Source: UBA2256 sp964453055
Lineage (GTDB): Bacteria; Spirochaetota; Spirochaetia; Treponematales; Rectinemataceae
NCBI GenBank assembly: GCA_964453055.1
Contig: CAYVOD010000002.1
Coordinates: 1-64,000 of the forward strand
Direction of reading: 5' to 3'
DNA: 64,000 nucleotides
The notes below the pieces were generated by a model. It was given only the letters and a program-made list of their open reading frames with translations, was not told the origin of the DNA and searched no databases. The first letter of the stretch is position 1, and each line of letters begins with the position of its first letter. Positions 42,492 through 54,733 of the stretch are shown piece by piece. The position numbers and the translations under genes are program-made.

Positions 42492-44375
42492 ATGTCCGAC
42501 GACAACAAGCAGGATAGAAGCCCCCGGCGCCCGGAACTTCCCCAAGGCGGACCGCCCAAGGCGAACAAGGCGGCTTTAGCGGTATTTCTCTCTTTGGCGG
42601 TGCTTTTCGCCTCGTTTTTCTTTTTCGGCGACAAGTCCCAGGCAAGGCAGATTCCGTACTCGGCCTTTCTCTCCTACGTTGACCTAGGGGAAGTCGATAC
42701 TGTGCAGATCGTGGACCAGAAGGAGATCAAGGGCTATCTCAAGGGCGCCGACGGTTCCCTGGTCGAATTCACTACATCGATTCCCTATTTCGATCTCCAG
42801 CTCCTGTCCCAGCTCAGGCAAAAAAACGTAAAAGTTTCGGGAGCCGTGGGCGGCGCGAGCCCCCTTCAAATTCTCTTCGAGCTGGCTCCCTGGTTCTTCG
42901 GCTTTTTCCTCATTTGGATAATGATGCGGCAGATGCAGGGCAACAATAAGGCTTTCCAGTTCGGGAAGAGCAGGGCGAAGCGCTATGTCGATCCCAACAA
43001 GAAAACGACCTTCGACGACGTGGCCGGACAGAAGGAAGCGAAGTACGAACTGATGGAAGTGGTGGATTACCTTAAAAACCCGCAGAAGTTCGCCAAAATG
43101 GGCGCCAAGATCCCCAAGGGCGTCCTGCTGGTGGGCATGCCCGGCACGGGAAAGACTCTTATAGCCAAGGCCACAGCCGGAGAGGCCAACGTACCCTTCT
43201 TCCATATGTCGGGCTCCGATTTTGTCGAAATGTTCGTCGGAGTCGGCGCGAGCCGAGTGAGGGATCTTTTCGAGCAGGGCAGGAAAAGCGCTCCCTGCAT
43301 TCTCTTCATCGACGAACTGGACGCCGTCGGCCGCACCAGGGGCGCTGGCTACGGCGGTGGCCACGACGAAAGGGAACAAACCCTCAACCAGATGCTCGTC
43401 GAGATGGACGGCTTCGATACCAAGGATGGGGTGATCATTCTCGCTGCCACCAACCGTCCCGACGTGCTTGACCCGGCCCTGCTCCGCCCCGGGCGTTTCG
43501 ACCGGCAGGTGGTGGTGGCAATGCCCGACGTCGCGGAGCGGGAAGCCATACTGAAGATCCATATGGGCAGCATTCCCGTCAGTTCCACCGTCGACGTGGG
43601 CAAGCTCGCCAAGGCCACCCCCGGCACCTCCGGCGCCGACCTAGCCAACCTGGTCAACGAGGCCGCGCTTTTCGCCATCCGCAAATCCAAGTCTACCGTG
43701 GAGATGGACGATTTCGAGGACGCCAGGGACAAGATACTCATGGGAGTGGCGAGGACCAGCCTCGTCATTACCGAGGAAGAAAAGAAGGCAACAGCGGTGC
43801 ATGAATCGGGGCACGCCCTTCTCCATTACTTCCTCCCCCACGCCGATCCACTCCACAAGGTGACCATCGTGCCCAGGGGCAGGGCCTTGGGATTAGCGCT
43901 TTCGCTGCCCGAGAAGGATTACTACTCCAGGTCCAAGGGCTGGCTCTTCGACAGGCTCGTTATCACCTACGGAGGCTACGCCGCGGAAAAAATCGTCTAC
44001 GGCGAGACTACCACCGGCACGGCCCAGGATCTGAGGCAGGCCACGGACATGGCTCGCTCCATGGTCTGCGAATGGGGAATGGGCGAGGATTTAAGCCCGA
44101 TTGCGTACGGGCAGGAAGACGAACCCATTTTCCTCGGCAAGGAAATAGCCAGGCACAAGGATTACTCCGAAGAAACCGCGAGAAAAATAGACGACGCGAT
44201 CAAATCCCTTTTGGAGAGCGCCTTGAGCAAGGCAACGGAAATCCTTTCTCGGGAAAGGCAAAGATTGGACCAGCTATCTGCGGAGCTTATTCAAAAGGAA
44301 ACCCTCGAGGACCTGGATGTCAGGGAAATCCTTGGCCTCGAGCTGAATCGGCCCACGCAGCCCAGCGAAGCCTAA
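42492..44375 (+). CDS. ftsH: ATP-dependent zinc metalloprotease FtsH
   Basis: Membrane AAA+ protease of 627 residues. Two membrane helices (about 28-45 and 115-138) bracket a small periplasmic domain. The AAA module has GMPGTGKT at about 215-222, ILFIDELDAVGR and the second region of homology ATNRPDVLDPALLRPGRFD. The zinc site is HESGHALLH at about 437. It degrades unassembled membrane proteins and short-lived regulators. It follows tilS without a gap and precedes the trypsin-like lipoprotein gene by 11 bases. Confidence 0.98.
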   Translation: MSDDNKQDRSPRRPELPQGGPPKANKAALAVFLSLAVLFASFFFFGDKSQARQIPYSAFLSYVDLGEVDTVQIVDQKEIKGYLKGADGSLVEFTTSIPYFDLQLLSQLRQKNVKVSGAVGGASPLQILFELAPWFFGFFLIWIMMRQMQGNNKAFQFGKSRAKRYVDPNKKTTFDDVAGQKEAKYELMEVVDYLKNPQKFAKMGAKIPKGVLLVGMPGTGKTLIAKATAGEANVPFFHMSGSDFVEMFVGVGASRVRDLFEQGRKSAPCILFIDELDAVGRTRGAGYGGGHDEREQTLNQMLVEMDGFDTKDGVIILAATNRPDVLDPALLRPGRFDRQVVVAMPDVAEREAILKIHMGSIPVSSTVDVGKLAKATPGTSGADLANLVNEAALFAIRKSKSTVEMDDFEDARDKILMGVARTSLVITEEEKKATAVHESGHALLHYFLPHADPLHKVTIVPRGRALGLALSLPEKDYYSRSKGWLFDRLVITYGGYAAEKIVYGETTTGTAQDLRQATDMARSMVCEWGMGEDLSPIAYGQEDEPIFLGKEIARHKDYSEETARKIDDAIKSLLESALSKATEILSRERQRLDQLSAELIQKETLEDLDVREILGLELNRPTQPSEA

Positions 44376-44386
44376 ACCGGCAGCCC

Positions 44387-46264
44387 ATGAAAAAAGGGCT
44401 TTCCATAGCTTTTTTTTCGCTCAGCGCTCTAGCCCTGCTGTTCTCCTGCGCCCACCAGCCTGCCCTGAGCCAGACGGAGCAGGAGTACCAGAGCATGAGC
44501 GTCCAGCAACTCCAGGCTCTCTCGATTGAAGATCCCGAATCCTGTCTCGAAGCGATATCCGCCCTCAAGGAAGAGGGAATGGACGATCCAGTTATCCTCT
44601 TGTCATGGGGCGCAATAGAGGAAAAAGCTCTCGGCAGCCTGATCGAAAGGTTCGGGAAGGAAGAAGCCGAAGGCAGATGGGCTGAAGCGGAGAGAAGCCT
44701 CGCTTCCTTGGAAGCTGCGCGGCTCGTGCTTGCCGAAAGCATAGCCCTGAAAAAATACCTTGGCCATGGCGAGAACGTTCTCGAAAAAGCTCGGCTCAGA
44801 CTTTTGAAAGGGCGAAGCGAGGAGTACTACGCCAAAGGCCTGTACGCGCCCGGGGTGAATTACCTGAACAGATTCCTGGACCTTCTCGAGTCATCCAATA
44901 ACGCCCAAGCCTTCACGGACGAAGCATATCTAAAGCTTTGGCTTGAACGGAGCGGCGCGAGAGGCGACAACTACAGCTCCGAACGGCTGACTTCCTTTTT
45001 ATATAGAAATTCATCCAGCCACACTTCCCTGGGCGGCGATTTCCGCCCGAAGCAGGCACCGGCGATTCCCGAAAGCCCCAAGGCAAGCCTTGCCCAATTG
45101 GCCGAAGGAGTCGTCACTGTCAACGTGGATAAGGGATTAAAGTTGAAGCAAGGCCTGGGCTACCCCGACAGGGTGCTGGGGAGCGCCTTTCAGGTGGATG
45201 GTCAGGGATATTACCTTAGCAACTACCACGTCATAGCTTCGGAGGTGGACCCCGAGTATGAAGGCTACTCCAGCCTTAGCATCCGACCCTTCGACAAGAG
45301 CGAGGCGCGGATCCCCGGCAAGGTCGTTGGATGGAACAGGGCCATGGATGTCGCCCTGATCAAGAGCGAAGCCTCCGAGCGTACGCTTTATCTCCACTCC
45401 CTCAGGGACCCGGCAAAGGGATCGCGGGTGTATTCGATCGGCAGTCCGGCCGGACTAGAGAACAGCGTGTCATCGGGCATAATAAGCTCTCCGGGCAGAA
45501 GGATTTTAGCCCGGGGCGAAGCCCTGCAGATCGACGTTTCCGTAAATCCCGGCAGCTCGGGGGGACCGCTCCTGGACGAGGAGGGCAGGGTAGTGGGCTT
45601 GATATTCGCCGGCCTGAGCGGTTACCAGGGACTTAATTTCGCCCTCCCCGCATCCTGGATATCGCAGCTTATTCCATCGCTCTTCACCGGCGGGGAAATT
45701 GAACTCTCCTGGATCGGGCTTGGGCTGGCCAGGACCTTGGACGAGAAGCTAGAAGTATCCTTCGTCCCGCCCTGGAGAAGAGCAGTGAGGCCTGGAGATA
45801 GTCTCGTCGCGATCGACGGCCGGCCGGTAGAGGGATTGTCCCAAGCCCAATACCTGCTCACGGATAAACCTCTGCGTGCTCTCTCCGCCCTCAGCATCGC
45901 CAGGGACGGAAAGACGAGGACCATTTTGGTAAAGACCAGGGCTATGCCCTGGAGTCCGATGATCGAGCAAGCGAAAAAAGGGACTCTCGAAGCCTTGCTT
46001 CAAGGAGCCGCCGGCATGCTGCTAGAACATGTTTCCGGATCCAGGGGGCCTGGCGGAAGCTACAGGATCCTAAAGCTGTGGCCGGGCCTTCCCGCTGACG
46101 AATCGGGATTGAGAGAAGGCGATTTGATAAAATTCATTCGTTTCCGGGAAGACTACGATGAGGGCATCGCTAGTTTCGACATTAGCGTAAAATCGCCGGC
46201 CTCTGGTTATCTGCAAAAGACCATGCGCCTTCTTATCAGTCTGGAAATGAACAATTTTATATAA
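44387..46264 (+). CDS. Trypsin-like serine protease lipoprotein with PDZ-like region
   Basis: 625 residues beginning MKKGLSIAFFSLSALALLFSC, a signal peptide with a relaxed lipobox, so the protein is probably anchored outside the inner membrane. Residues about 30-230 are helical with repeat-like character. The S1C protease domain follows: FQVDGQGYYLSNYHVIA (His), NRAMDVALIKSE (Asp) and SVNPGSSGGPLLDEEGRVVG (Ser). PDZ-like segments come after it (RPGDSLVAIDGRPVEGLS and GLREGDLIKFIRF). The catalytic triad is intact. The ATG at 44387 is the only start giving a signal peptide; the open frame to 44072 is an ftsH shadow. A role in envelope protein quality control is likely. Confidence 0.88.
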   Translation: MKKGLSIAFFSLSALALLFSCAHQPALSQTEQEYQSMSVQQLQALSIEDPESCLEAISALKEEGMDDPVILLSWGAIEEKALGSLIERFGKEEAEGRWAEAERSLASLEAARLVLAESIALKKYLGHGENVLEKARLRLLKGRSEEYYAKGLYAPGVNYLNRFLDLLESSNNAQAFTDEAYLKLWLERSGARGDNYSSERLTSFLYRNSSSHTSLGGDFRPKQAPAIPESPKASLAQLAEGVVTVNVDKGLKLKQGLGYPDRVLGSAFQVDGQGYYLSNYHVIASEVDPEYEGYSSLSIRPFDKSEARIPGKVVGWNRAMDVALIKSEASERTLYLHSLRDPAKGSRVYSIGSPAGLENSVSSGIISSPGRRILARGEALQIDVSVNPGSSGGPLLDEEGRVVGLIFAGLSGYQGLNFALPASWISQLIPSLFTGGEIELSWIGLGLARTLDEKLEVSFVPPWRRAVRPGDSLVAIDGRPVEGLSQAQYLLTDKPLRALSALSIARDGKTRTILVKTRAMPWSPMIEQAKKGTLEALLQGAAGMLLEHVSGSRGPGGSYRILKLWPGLPADESGLREGDLIKFIRFREDYDEGIASFDISVKSPASGYLQKTMRLLISLEMNNFI

Positions 46265-46323
46265 TAGGATAAAGAAAAGACCGCCCAGGTGCTTCCCAAG
46301 ACCGCGGTCAGGCGGAGAAAAAA

Positions 46324-48342
46324 ACGAAAAAAGCGCGCATCGCCATCGTTGAAAAAAACCCGATCCTTGCCCTGGATATCCAGAAAACCCTGGATAGGGC
46401 AGGATACGAAGCTGACCATGTATTTTCCGGCCCGTCGGAGTACCTCGTCGCTTCGGGCCGGGCACACTTCGATCTCCTGATTATCGACCAAAGTCTTCAC
46501 TCCGAGCTGTCGTCCCTCAAGGAAACCCAAAATAGCGAACCAGGGATCAGATCGGTACCCTACATCGGCCTGGCGACTCTCTCGGACGAAACCCCGGGAA
46601 AGACAAGAGATGAAAATAGCGCTCTCGGCATCCTCGTCAAACCTTTTTCGGCCAAGGATCTGCTTGGAACCCTTGAGATAGCGCTTTACAGGGCGGAGAT
46701 GGAAAGAAGACTGAGCGCCGAGGAAAAACGCTATAGGGAGCTTTTCGATTTCAGCCTTTCTCCCCGCTGCCTCACGGTTTCTGGAGGCAAGGTGGTCGAG
46801 GCCAACACAGCTTTTAGAAGGCTCTTTTCTCCCAAGGGCGACGGCATTTCCATCAAGGATTTTTTCTCTTCCCTCTCGGACTGGGACTCCCTGAAAGGCA
46901 GTTTTACATCGGAAGGCGCGATTCAGGGCAGGGAGTTCGATATGAAAAATTCCAAAGGCGAAGGACTGAGGATTCTCGCTTCCGTATCGGGTTTTGACGA
47001 TCCCAGGTATGGAAGCCTGCTGTCGTGGGAATTTTTCGACTTGACGGAAGGACAGCGCCTTAAAGAGGAGCTGATGCAATCCCAGAAGATGGACGCCCTC
47101 GGCAAGCTGGCCGGCGGGATCGCCCATGATTTCAACAATATCTTAACGACCATAGTCGGACACTCGGAAATGCTGCGGATGGACCTGGCAACCGGGGCCG
47201 CGGGAAACAAGGACCTTCAAGGCATAAGCGCAGCCGCCGCAAGGGCTACCAGGCTGACTCGCCAGCTTCTCGGTTTCTCTAGGAAACAGCCTTATAAGCC
47301 CAGGATAGTCGATCTTGCGCAACTGTTCAGGGAGTCGGAAAGCATGCTTAAAAAGCTCGCTGGCGAAACCGTCCTCTTCTCCCTTCAGCTTCCTGCCCAG
47401 GCCCTCCCGGTGTTCATCGACCCGATCCAAATCGAGCAAGCGCTGATGAACCTCGTGGCTAACGCGCGAGACGCTCTCCAAGGGATATCCTCGGGCTCCA
47501 TCGCGGTTTTCGCCCTCCCGCAGGAACTGCAACGCGGCATAAGCCTTAGGGGCAAGGAACTAAGTCCGGGAAAATACGCGGTCATCAGCGTCGCGGACTC
47601 AGGATGCGGCATTCCGGCCGAGCTCTCGGAAAGAATTTTCGATCCCTTCTTTACCACTAAGGGTATTCATAAGGGAACAGGCTTGGGCCTAGCGATAGTC
47701 AACTCCGTGATCAGCGCCGGCGGCGGAGGCGTAGAGCTGATCAGCAGGGAGGGCGAAGGCAGCGAATTCCGCCTCTGGCTTCCTCTCGCCGATGTTTCGC
47801 CCAAGGGAGCCGAAAACTCCGGAAGAAATCCCTTGGAAGGGGCGGATACTATCGGCGTCGATAAACCTGGGGAGTATGATTGGAGCGCCCTGTCCCGGGA
47901 AGAAAGCCTGGAACTGCCCAAGGGGCTTTCTTTGCTCATAGTCGACGACGACGAGGACCTTCTCGGATTCCTGGCCTATATAGCAGGTAAGGCTGGCGCC
48001 ATTACGCGCACCGCGCGCAATGGCGGCGAGGCGCTCTTGTTGGAAGAAAAACACGCCTTCGACGCCATGGTCATCGACCTGAATTTGCCAGGTCTGGACG
48101 GTTTCGCGCTCTACGAACGCCTCGCCCAGGGTTCCTCCGGTCCGGGCCTTCCCTGCGTCTTCATCTCGGGCAGGGTGGATGGGCTGGAGAAGGATTCTTC
48201 GGAAACCGATCTCTCCATCGAGGGAAAAGAACCTCTCCATATTCCGGCAGGCACGACGCTCCTGGAAAAACCCTTTACTCCAGCAAAACTAATCGGAGCC
48301 TTGAAGAAAAGCCTTGTATCAGGAAAGGATTTTTCCGTATAG
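46324..48342 (+). CDS. Hybrid histidine kinase (REC-PAS-HisKA-HATPase-REC), ACG start
   Basis: About 672 residues: receiver (ARIAIVEKN, acceptor D55 in LLIID, KPFSAKDL), PAS (EEKRYRELFDFSLSP), HisKA with H268 in GGIAHDFNNILTTI, HATPase (LMNLVANARDAL, GTGLGLAIVNS), and a C-terminal receiver (LLIVDDDEDLL, VIDLNLPG, EKPFTPAKL). No ATG, GTG or TTG exists in frame before the first receiver. ACG at 46324, 6 bases after GGAG, would give (M)KKARIAIVEKN, a normal receiver start. A mutated ATG, a real ACG start, or a -1 shift from GTG 46289 on A-AAA-AAG are the options. The first canonical in-frame ATG (46699) would drop the receiver. Its 3' end overlaps the convergent ABC gene. Confidence 0.85.
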   Translation, partial: TKKARIAIVEKNPILALDIQKTLDRAGYEADHVFSGPSEYLVASGRAHFDLLIIDQSLHSELSSLKETQNSEPGIRSVPYIGLATLSDETPGKTRDENSALGILVKPFSAKDLLGTLEIALYRAEMERRLSAEEKRYRELFDFSLSPRCLTVSGGKVVEANTAFRRLFSPKGDGISIKDFFSSLSDWDSLKGSFTSEGAIQGREFDMKNSKGEGLRILASVSGFDDPRYGSLLSWEFFDLTEGQRLKEELMQSQKMDALGKLAGGIAHDFNNILTTIVGHSEMLRMDLATGAAGNKDLQGISAAAARATRLTRQLLGFSRKQPYKPRIVDLAQLFRESESMLKKLAGETVLFSLQLPAQALPVFIDPIQIEQALMNLVANARDALQGISSGSIAVFALPQELQRGISLRGKELSPGKYAVISVADSGCGIPAELSERIFDPFFTTKGIHKGTGLGLAIVNSVISAGGGGVELISREGEGSEFRLWLPLADVSPKGAENSGRNPLEGADTIGVDKPGEYDWSALSREESLELPKGLSLLIVDDDEDLLGFLAYIAGKAGAITRTARNGGEALLLEEKHAFDAMVIDLNLPGLDGFALYERLAQGSSGPGLPCVFISGRVDGLEKDSSETDLSIEGKEPLHIPAGTTLLEKPFTPAKLIGALKKSLVSGKDFSV

Positions 48343-49047
48343 CCGCTCTTCGAGTTCGCTGAAATCCTTGGATCCGTAGCGTCTCATCTCCCGGGGGACC
48401 TCAATGTCCAAAACATCCAAAACCCTCGCCGGCCTTGAGGAAAAAACGAGAATCCTGTCGGCCAGGTAGAGCGCGTCCTGAACATCGTGGGTTACGAAGA
48501 TCGTCGTCCTTTTTTCTTCTCTCCAGAGGAGGGAGAACAAGTCCATCAGTTCTATTCGCAGCTTGAGATCCACCGAAGCGAATGCCTCGTCCAGGAGCAG
48601 CACGTCCGAGGGATAGGAAAACGCCCTTGCCAGCGAAAGCCTTCTCCTCATCCCGCCTGACAGATGAGGGGGCTTGGAGCTTGAATACGCCTCCAGGCCC
48701 GCTGCGGCGATAAATCTCAGGGCGCGCCTCCTGCAGGCCTTCTGATCCTCCAATCTGGAGAGTGCGAACAGGATATTATCCAGGCAAGAAAGCCAAGGAA
48801 GCAGGCGGGGGTCTTGGAAGGAATAAGAAAAGCTTGCCAAGGGAAACCCGATAAGATTTCCCGAGTCGAAGGGGAGCAAGCCCGCGATAATATTGAGAAA
48901 GCTCGTCTTTCCGCAGCCCGAAGGGCCGAGAATGGCGGTTACGGAGCTGGGCGGAAAGTCGGCGCTTATTCCGGAAAGCACCCGGCTCTGGCCGAAGTTT
49001 TTGCTGATCGATTCAGCCTTCAAAGGCTGGTTAGCCGCGAGGCTCAT
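48319..49047 (-). CDS. ABC transporter ATP-binding protein (nitrate/sulfonate/taurine type)
   Basis: 242-residue ATPase of the SsuB/TauB group: Walker A GPSGCGKTSFLN, signature LSGGMRRRLSLARAF, Walker B VLLLDEAFAS and the switch His in TTIFVTHDVQDALYLADRI. It powers the importer formed with the permease gene directly upstream, which it overlaps by 4 bases. The transported compound is not evident. Confidence 0.94.
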   Translation of the reverse strand: MSLAANQPLKAESISKNFGQSRVLSGISADFPPSSVTAILGPSGCGKTSFLNIIAGLLPFDSGNLIGFPLASFSYSFQDPRLLPWLSCLDNILFALSRLEDQKACRRRALRFIAAAGLEAYSSSKPPHLSGGMRRRLSLARAFSYPSDVLLLDEAFASVDLKLRIELMDLFSLLWREEKRTTIFVTHDVQDALYLADRILVFSSRPARVLDVLDIEVPREMRRYGSKDFSELEERLYGKILS

Positions 49048-49865
49048 GATGCAGGCTCCATTCTCGCCCTTTCAAGCCTTCGGGCCGCGATGCCGAGGAG
49101 ATATTCGCTTATGCCGCAGAGAAAGATAGTAGCCGCGGCCCAGGCGAGTACCGAGGCGGTATCAAGCGAGAGCCGGGCGTCTTGCATGCCGGTGCCGAGG
49201 GCGAAGCGGGGCTGGCTTAAAAGCTCGCCCGCCACTACTACTTTCCAGCATAAGCCCAATGCGCTTTTAGCGCCGGTCAGCACATAGGGGCTGGCTGACG
49301 GAAGTCTCAGTTTCAAGAGAGTCGTCTTCGAAGGAACCTTGAAAACCCTCGCCATCTGGAGCAGTTCGGGATCTACGGAGCCGACGCCCGCGCAAGCGGA
49401 ACTGTGCATGAGCGGATATGCCATGAGGAAGGCGGAGAATATGGGCACCCCCGATGAGGGAAGCCAAAACATGGCTATCAGTATGAGAGCCAGGACAGGG
49501 GTGGCTCGGATAGTAGTGAGTATTGGGGCCAAGAAGGCCTTGAAACCCTGGCTTTGGGCTGCCAGGGTTCCGCTGAGGCTTCCGGCTAGCAGGGAGAGAA
49601 GGAAGGCTGCGCCGACCCTTTGCAGGCTTCCCAAGACCGCCGTCCAGAATCCGATGTCGGAGGAAATCTTCGCGAAGGATGAGAAGACCTCGCCGGGGGG
49701 CGGAAGAATGAGGGAGCTTCCGATAGCTGCCGAGGCCAGGAACCACAGGAACAGGGCGACGGAGACTCCCAGCACTCCGAATCCGGATTTTCGCGCCAGC
49801 TGGTTCCACTTTTGCCGCCGGCCTGCTTCGAGCGATGATGTTTTCAAATCCCCGGAAGGCCGCAT
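49044..49865 (-). CDS. ABC transporter permease (SsuC/TauC type)
   Basis: 273 residues with about six membrane helices, beginning with FGVLGVSVALFLWFLASAAIG. The ATPase-contact loop lies around MARVFKVPSKTTLLKLRLPSASPYVLTG, the EAA-type motif of this family. It is the middle gene of a substrate-binding protein, permease, ATPase operon, overlapping the ATPase gene by ATGA. Confidence 0.93.
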   Translation of the reverse strand: MRPSGDLKTSSLEAGRRQKWNQLARKSGFGVLGVSVALFLWFLASAAIGSSLILPPPGEVFSSFAKISSDIGFWTAVLGSLQRVGAAFLLSLLAGSLSGTLAAQSQGFKAFLAPILTTIRATPVLALILIAMFWLPSSGVPIFSAFLMAYPLMHSSACAGVGSVDPELLQMARVFKVPSKTTLLKLRLPSASPYVLTGAKSALGLCWKVVVAGELLSQPRFALGTGMQDARLSLDTASVLAWAAATIFLCGISEYLLGIAARRLERARMEPAS

Positions 49866-49880
49866 CTTTTTTAACCTCGC

Positions 49881-50840
49881 CTAATAATAGAACTTATCGT
49901 CGGGAAGTTTTCCGCCTATCGAAGTGGGGTCGAACTCCAGGAAGAGAGAAAGCATCGATTCGATATTTCGCCTCAGGTCGGAGGCTCGCCTATATACGTA
50001 GGCCGACTTGGGAATTGCCGCTTCGGCGACCGCCGCTTTCATGCCAAGGTCGAGGGCTTCTATCAATTTTGCCGACTCGATGGGTTCTTGGACGGTTCTC
50101 GCAATCGAGGCTTCATAGGCTTTGTCTATGGCTTCCACTATTCCCGATTTCGAGGAGTAGATCGCTTCGGCAATCACGAAGAGGGACATAGGATAGCTTT
50201 CAAGGCCGCTGGACTTTCTCCAGAGTTCGTCCAGGTCCACCACCTGGCGGAGTCTAGGATTGACCTTCAGCGCCTGAGTCGCGAAGGGCTCTGGCAGGAC
50301 GGCCGCCTCGATACGCCCCGCTGCGAGCTGGGCGGCTATCTCCGGATAAGCGAGGCTGTACTCAGGTTGATAATCTGTCCCCGCCCGTAACCCGGATTTT
50401 TCCGCCAAAAAACGAAAAAGATAGTCCGGCGTTGCTTTCTGGCCGGCGATATGGACTTTTTTCCCCCTGATGCTTTCCATTGAATCCATCGAGGGATCGG
50501 GGCTCATGAACTTCACCATGCCGTTTCCTACAACGGCCAAAGCGCGGAGCGGTATCCCAGAATTGTAGAGCTTGACCGCAGTGTTCAAGGGAAGGACAGC
50601 GCCTTGGATTTCGCCCGATACTAATTTGGCGGTTACTATATCGGCGCCGCCGGCGAGGATGAATTGCACGCGCGCCTGGGATGTGGATGGAGGATTTTTT
50701 ACCATCCATGCCGCCGCCATGCCCGAGGGGCCTTTAAGTATCGAGAGTGTATAAGTTTCGACGGTATCGGCGCTGGCAGGCGCCGGACAGAAAAAAAGAG
50801 AAAGCAACAGTATTAGCGGAATCGCCCCCGAATGTTTCAC
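49881..50840 (-). CDS. ABC transporter substrate-binding protein (NMT1/SsuA-like)
   Basis: 319 residues with an N-terminal signal sequence (HSGAIPLILLLSLFFCPAPASA). The type II periplasmic-binding fold is seen in ILKGPSGMAAAWMVKN, GGADIVTAKLVSGEIQGAVLP, IRGKKVHIAGQKATPDYLFR and LAAGRIEAAVLPEPFATQAL. The family includes carriers of nitrate, alkanesulfonates, taurine and thiamine precursors; the ligand here is unknown. Its ATG overlaps the stop of rqcH, an unexpected partner, and the permease gene follows after 15 bases. Confidence 0.9.
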   Translation of the reverse strand: MKHSGAIPLILLLSLFFCPAPASADTVETYTLSILKGPSGMAAAWMVKNPPSTSQARVQFILAGGADIVTAKLVSGEIQGAVLPLNTAVKLYNSGIPLRALAVVGNGMVKFMSPDPSMDSMESIRGKKVHIAGQKATPDYLFRFLAEKSGLRAGTDYQPEYSLAYPEIAAQLAAGRIEAAVLPEPFATQALKVNPRLRQVVDLDELWRKSSGLESYPMSLFVIAEAIYSSKSGIVEAIDKAYEASIARTVQEPIESAKLIEALDLGMKAAVAEAAIPKSAYVYRRASDLRRNIESMLSLFLEFDPTSIGGKLPDDKFYY

Positions 50841-52282
50841 TGATCACCTCCTGATGCAGCGGATAAAACTTCTCTCAGCCGTTTGTCATTAAACCGGATA
50901 AACAGGTTTTTTTCCATGCTGGGACTGACGAGTCCCTTGGTTTCTCCCTTTATACGCTTTAGGTGCTTTACCTGGGTATAATATACATTGCCTTCGGAAT
51001 TTTTCCTCGCCTTTGAATAATAGACCGCCAGCATCCCCGCATCGAGAAGGATTTCCAGGGGCACGCTTTTGTCCCGCCGGGCTTTGATGAAAACGTACGA
51101 GCCGGAGTAGTCTCGAACGTGGAGCCAAAGATCCATGCCTCTGGTATGCCGCCGCAACAGCTCGTCGTTTTCCTTTGCCGAGCGTCCCACAAGGATCGTC
51201 CAGCCTTGCAGCTCTATCCAAAGGCAGGGATAGGGTTTCTGGGCTTTCTCCCGAACCGTTCCTCCCCGCTCCAAGGCCTTGGCGACGACGTAGGGATCGG
51301 CCTGGGCGATGAGATTGTCCCGCCAGCCTGACAAGGCTTCGAGGGAGGATTCGAGTCGTTCGCGTTCCCGCTTGAGTTCCACCAGGCTTGAATCCGCCTT
51401 TTTAGCCTTTTCATAATACTTGGTGGCGTTTCCGACATGGTCGAGCATCGGATCGACCTGGATGGATATCATCTTCCCCGTGTAGAAATCCTGGGCTTCC
51501 ACGAAGCGAGACTGGTCGTTGCCCAGCGGAAGAGGCTTTTTCGGGATAGAGGTGCCAGCCATGAGGATGTCGCCTATCTGCCTCAAGCGGGCGCCCTGGG
51601 AGGCTTCGGCGACGAGAGCTTCGATTTCCTTGATCCTCTCCTCATGAAACTGGACCTGCTGCCGATACCGTTCCTCGACTTTCTCCAGCAGGTTTTCCAT
51701 GGAGAGAGCCCCGATCTTGGCCGAATAATAAGATGCGATCCTGTCGGAGAAGGATCCTTCGCCCTCGAAATCCCTTATCCGGAATTTGTCCAGATTCTCG
51801 GCGTTGTTTTCTTTAAGGGACTCTTCCATCCTGCAGGGCATTCCGGAGATTTCTCCCTTCCCGGGTTTGCGGTACATCGCGTCGACTATCATGGAATCAG
51901 CGTCAGCGAGAATGACATTGGCGGCGCCGCTCCAAAGGCGGATATACAGGCGATAGCGGAGATCGTCGGGAAGAGAAAAGTCCATTCGGATAATTCTTTC
52001 CCTGCCTAGCTGGCGAATCGAAGAAAGCGTCGCCCCCCGAAGCTGCGAGCGCAGGCATTCCATAAAGCGCAGCGGTCGCTCGTTCTTCGCCGGCAGGGTT
52101 GAGATTCCGTGGATCCTGCAGGCCCCCGCCCCCAGGCCGATGAAGAGGTCCTTGAGCCCTCGGGGGCCGTAGAATTCCAGGACCAGGCTGTCGTAGCTCG
52201 GCTGCAGGACTTTCTGCAGCTTGGAACCCTCGAGCCCCAACTCGGAGATGACCAGGTCGATCTCTTTATAATTGAGTGACAT
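50837..52282 (-). CDS. rqcH: Ribosome quality-control protein RqcH (NFACT family)
   Basis: 481-residue NFACT protein that in other bacteria binds stalled 50S subunits and drives addition of C-terminal Ala tails. The NFACT-N domain opens SLNYKEIDLVISELGLEGSK, a coiled coil lies at about 200-340 (EERYRQQVQFHEERIKEIEA), and the NFACT-R domain reads LVGRSAKENDELLRRHTRGMD and LWLHVRDYSGSYVFIKARR. It is shorter than the Bacillus protein (about 570), mainly in the middle. GAAGG precedes the ATG. It lies 30 bases after secA and overlaps the ABC binding-protein gene by ATGA. Confidence 0.92.
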   Translation of the reverse strand: MSLNYKEIDLVISELGLEGSKLQKVLQPSYDSLVLEFYGPRGLKDLFIGLGAGACRIHGISTLPAKNERPLRFMECLRSQLRGATLSSIRQLGRERIIRMDFSLPDDLRYRLYIRLWSGAANVILADADSMIVDAMYRKPGKGEISGMPCRMEESLKENNAENLDKFRIRDFEGEGSFSDRIASYYSAKIGALSMENLLEKVEERYRQQVQFHEERIKEIEALVAEASQGARLRQIGDILMAGTSIPKKPLPLGNDQSRFVEAQDFYTGKMISIQVDPMLDHVGNATKYYEKAKKADSSLVELKRERERLESSLEALSGWRDNLIAQADPYVVAKALERGGTVREKAQKPYPCLWIELQGWTILVGRSAKENDELLRRHTRGMDLWLHVRDYSGSYVFIKARRDKSVPLEILLDAGMLAVYYSKARKNSEGNVYYTQVKHLKRIKGETKGLVSPSMEKNLFIRFNDKRLREVLSAASGGDQ

Positions 52283-52312
52283 GCTCAGCCTTCGCCCGGA
52301 AGAAGCGAGATT

Positions 52313-54727
<2,415 letters not shown>

Positions 54728-54733
54728 GGGCTT

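Noticed and set aside
44072..44386. N-terminal extension of the trypsin-like protease reaching into ftsH
   Set aside because: The extension is an out-of-frame reading of ftsH; the signal peptide at 44387 marks the real start.
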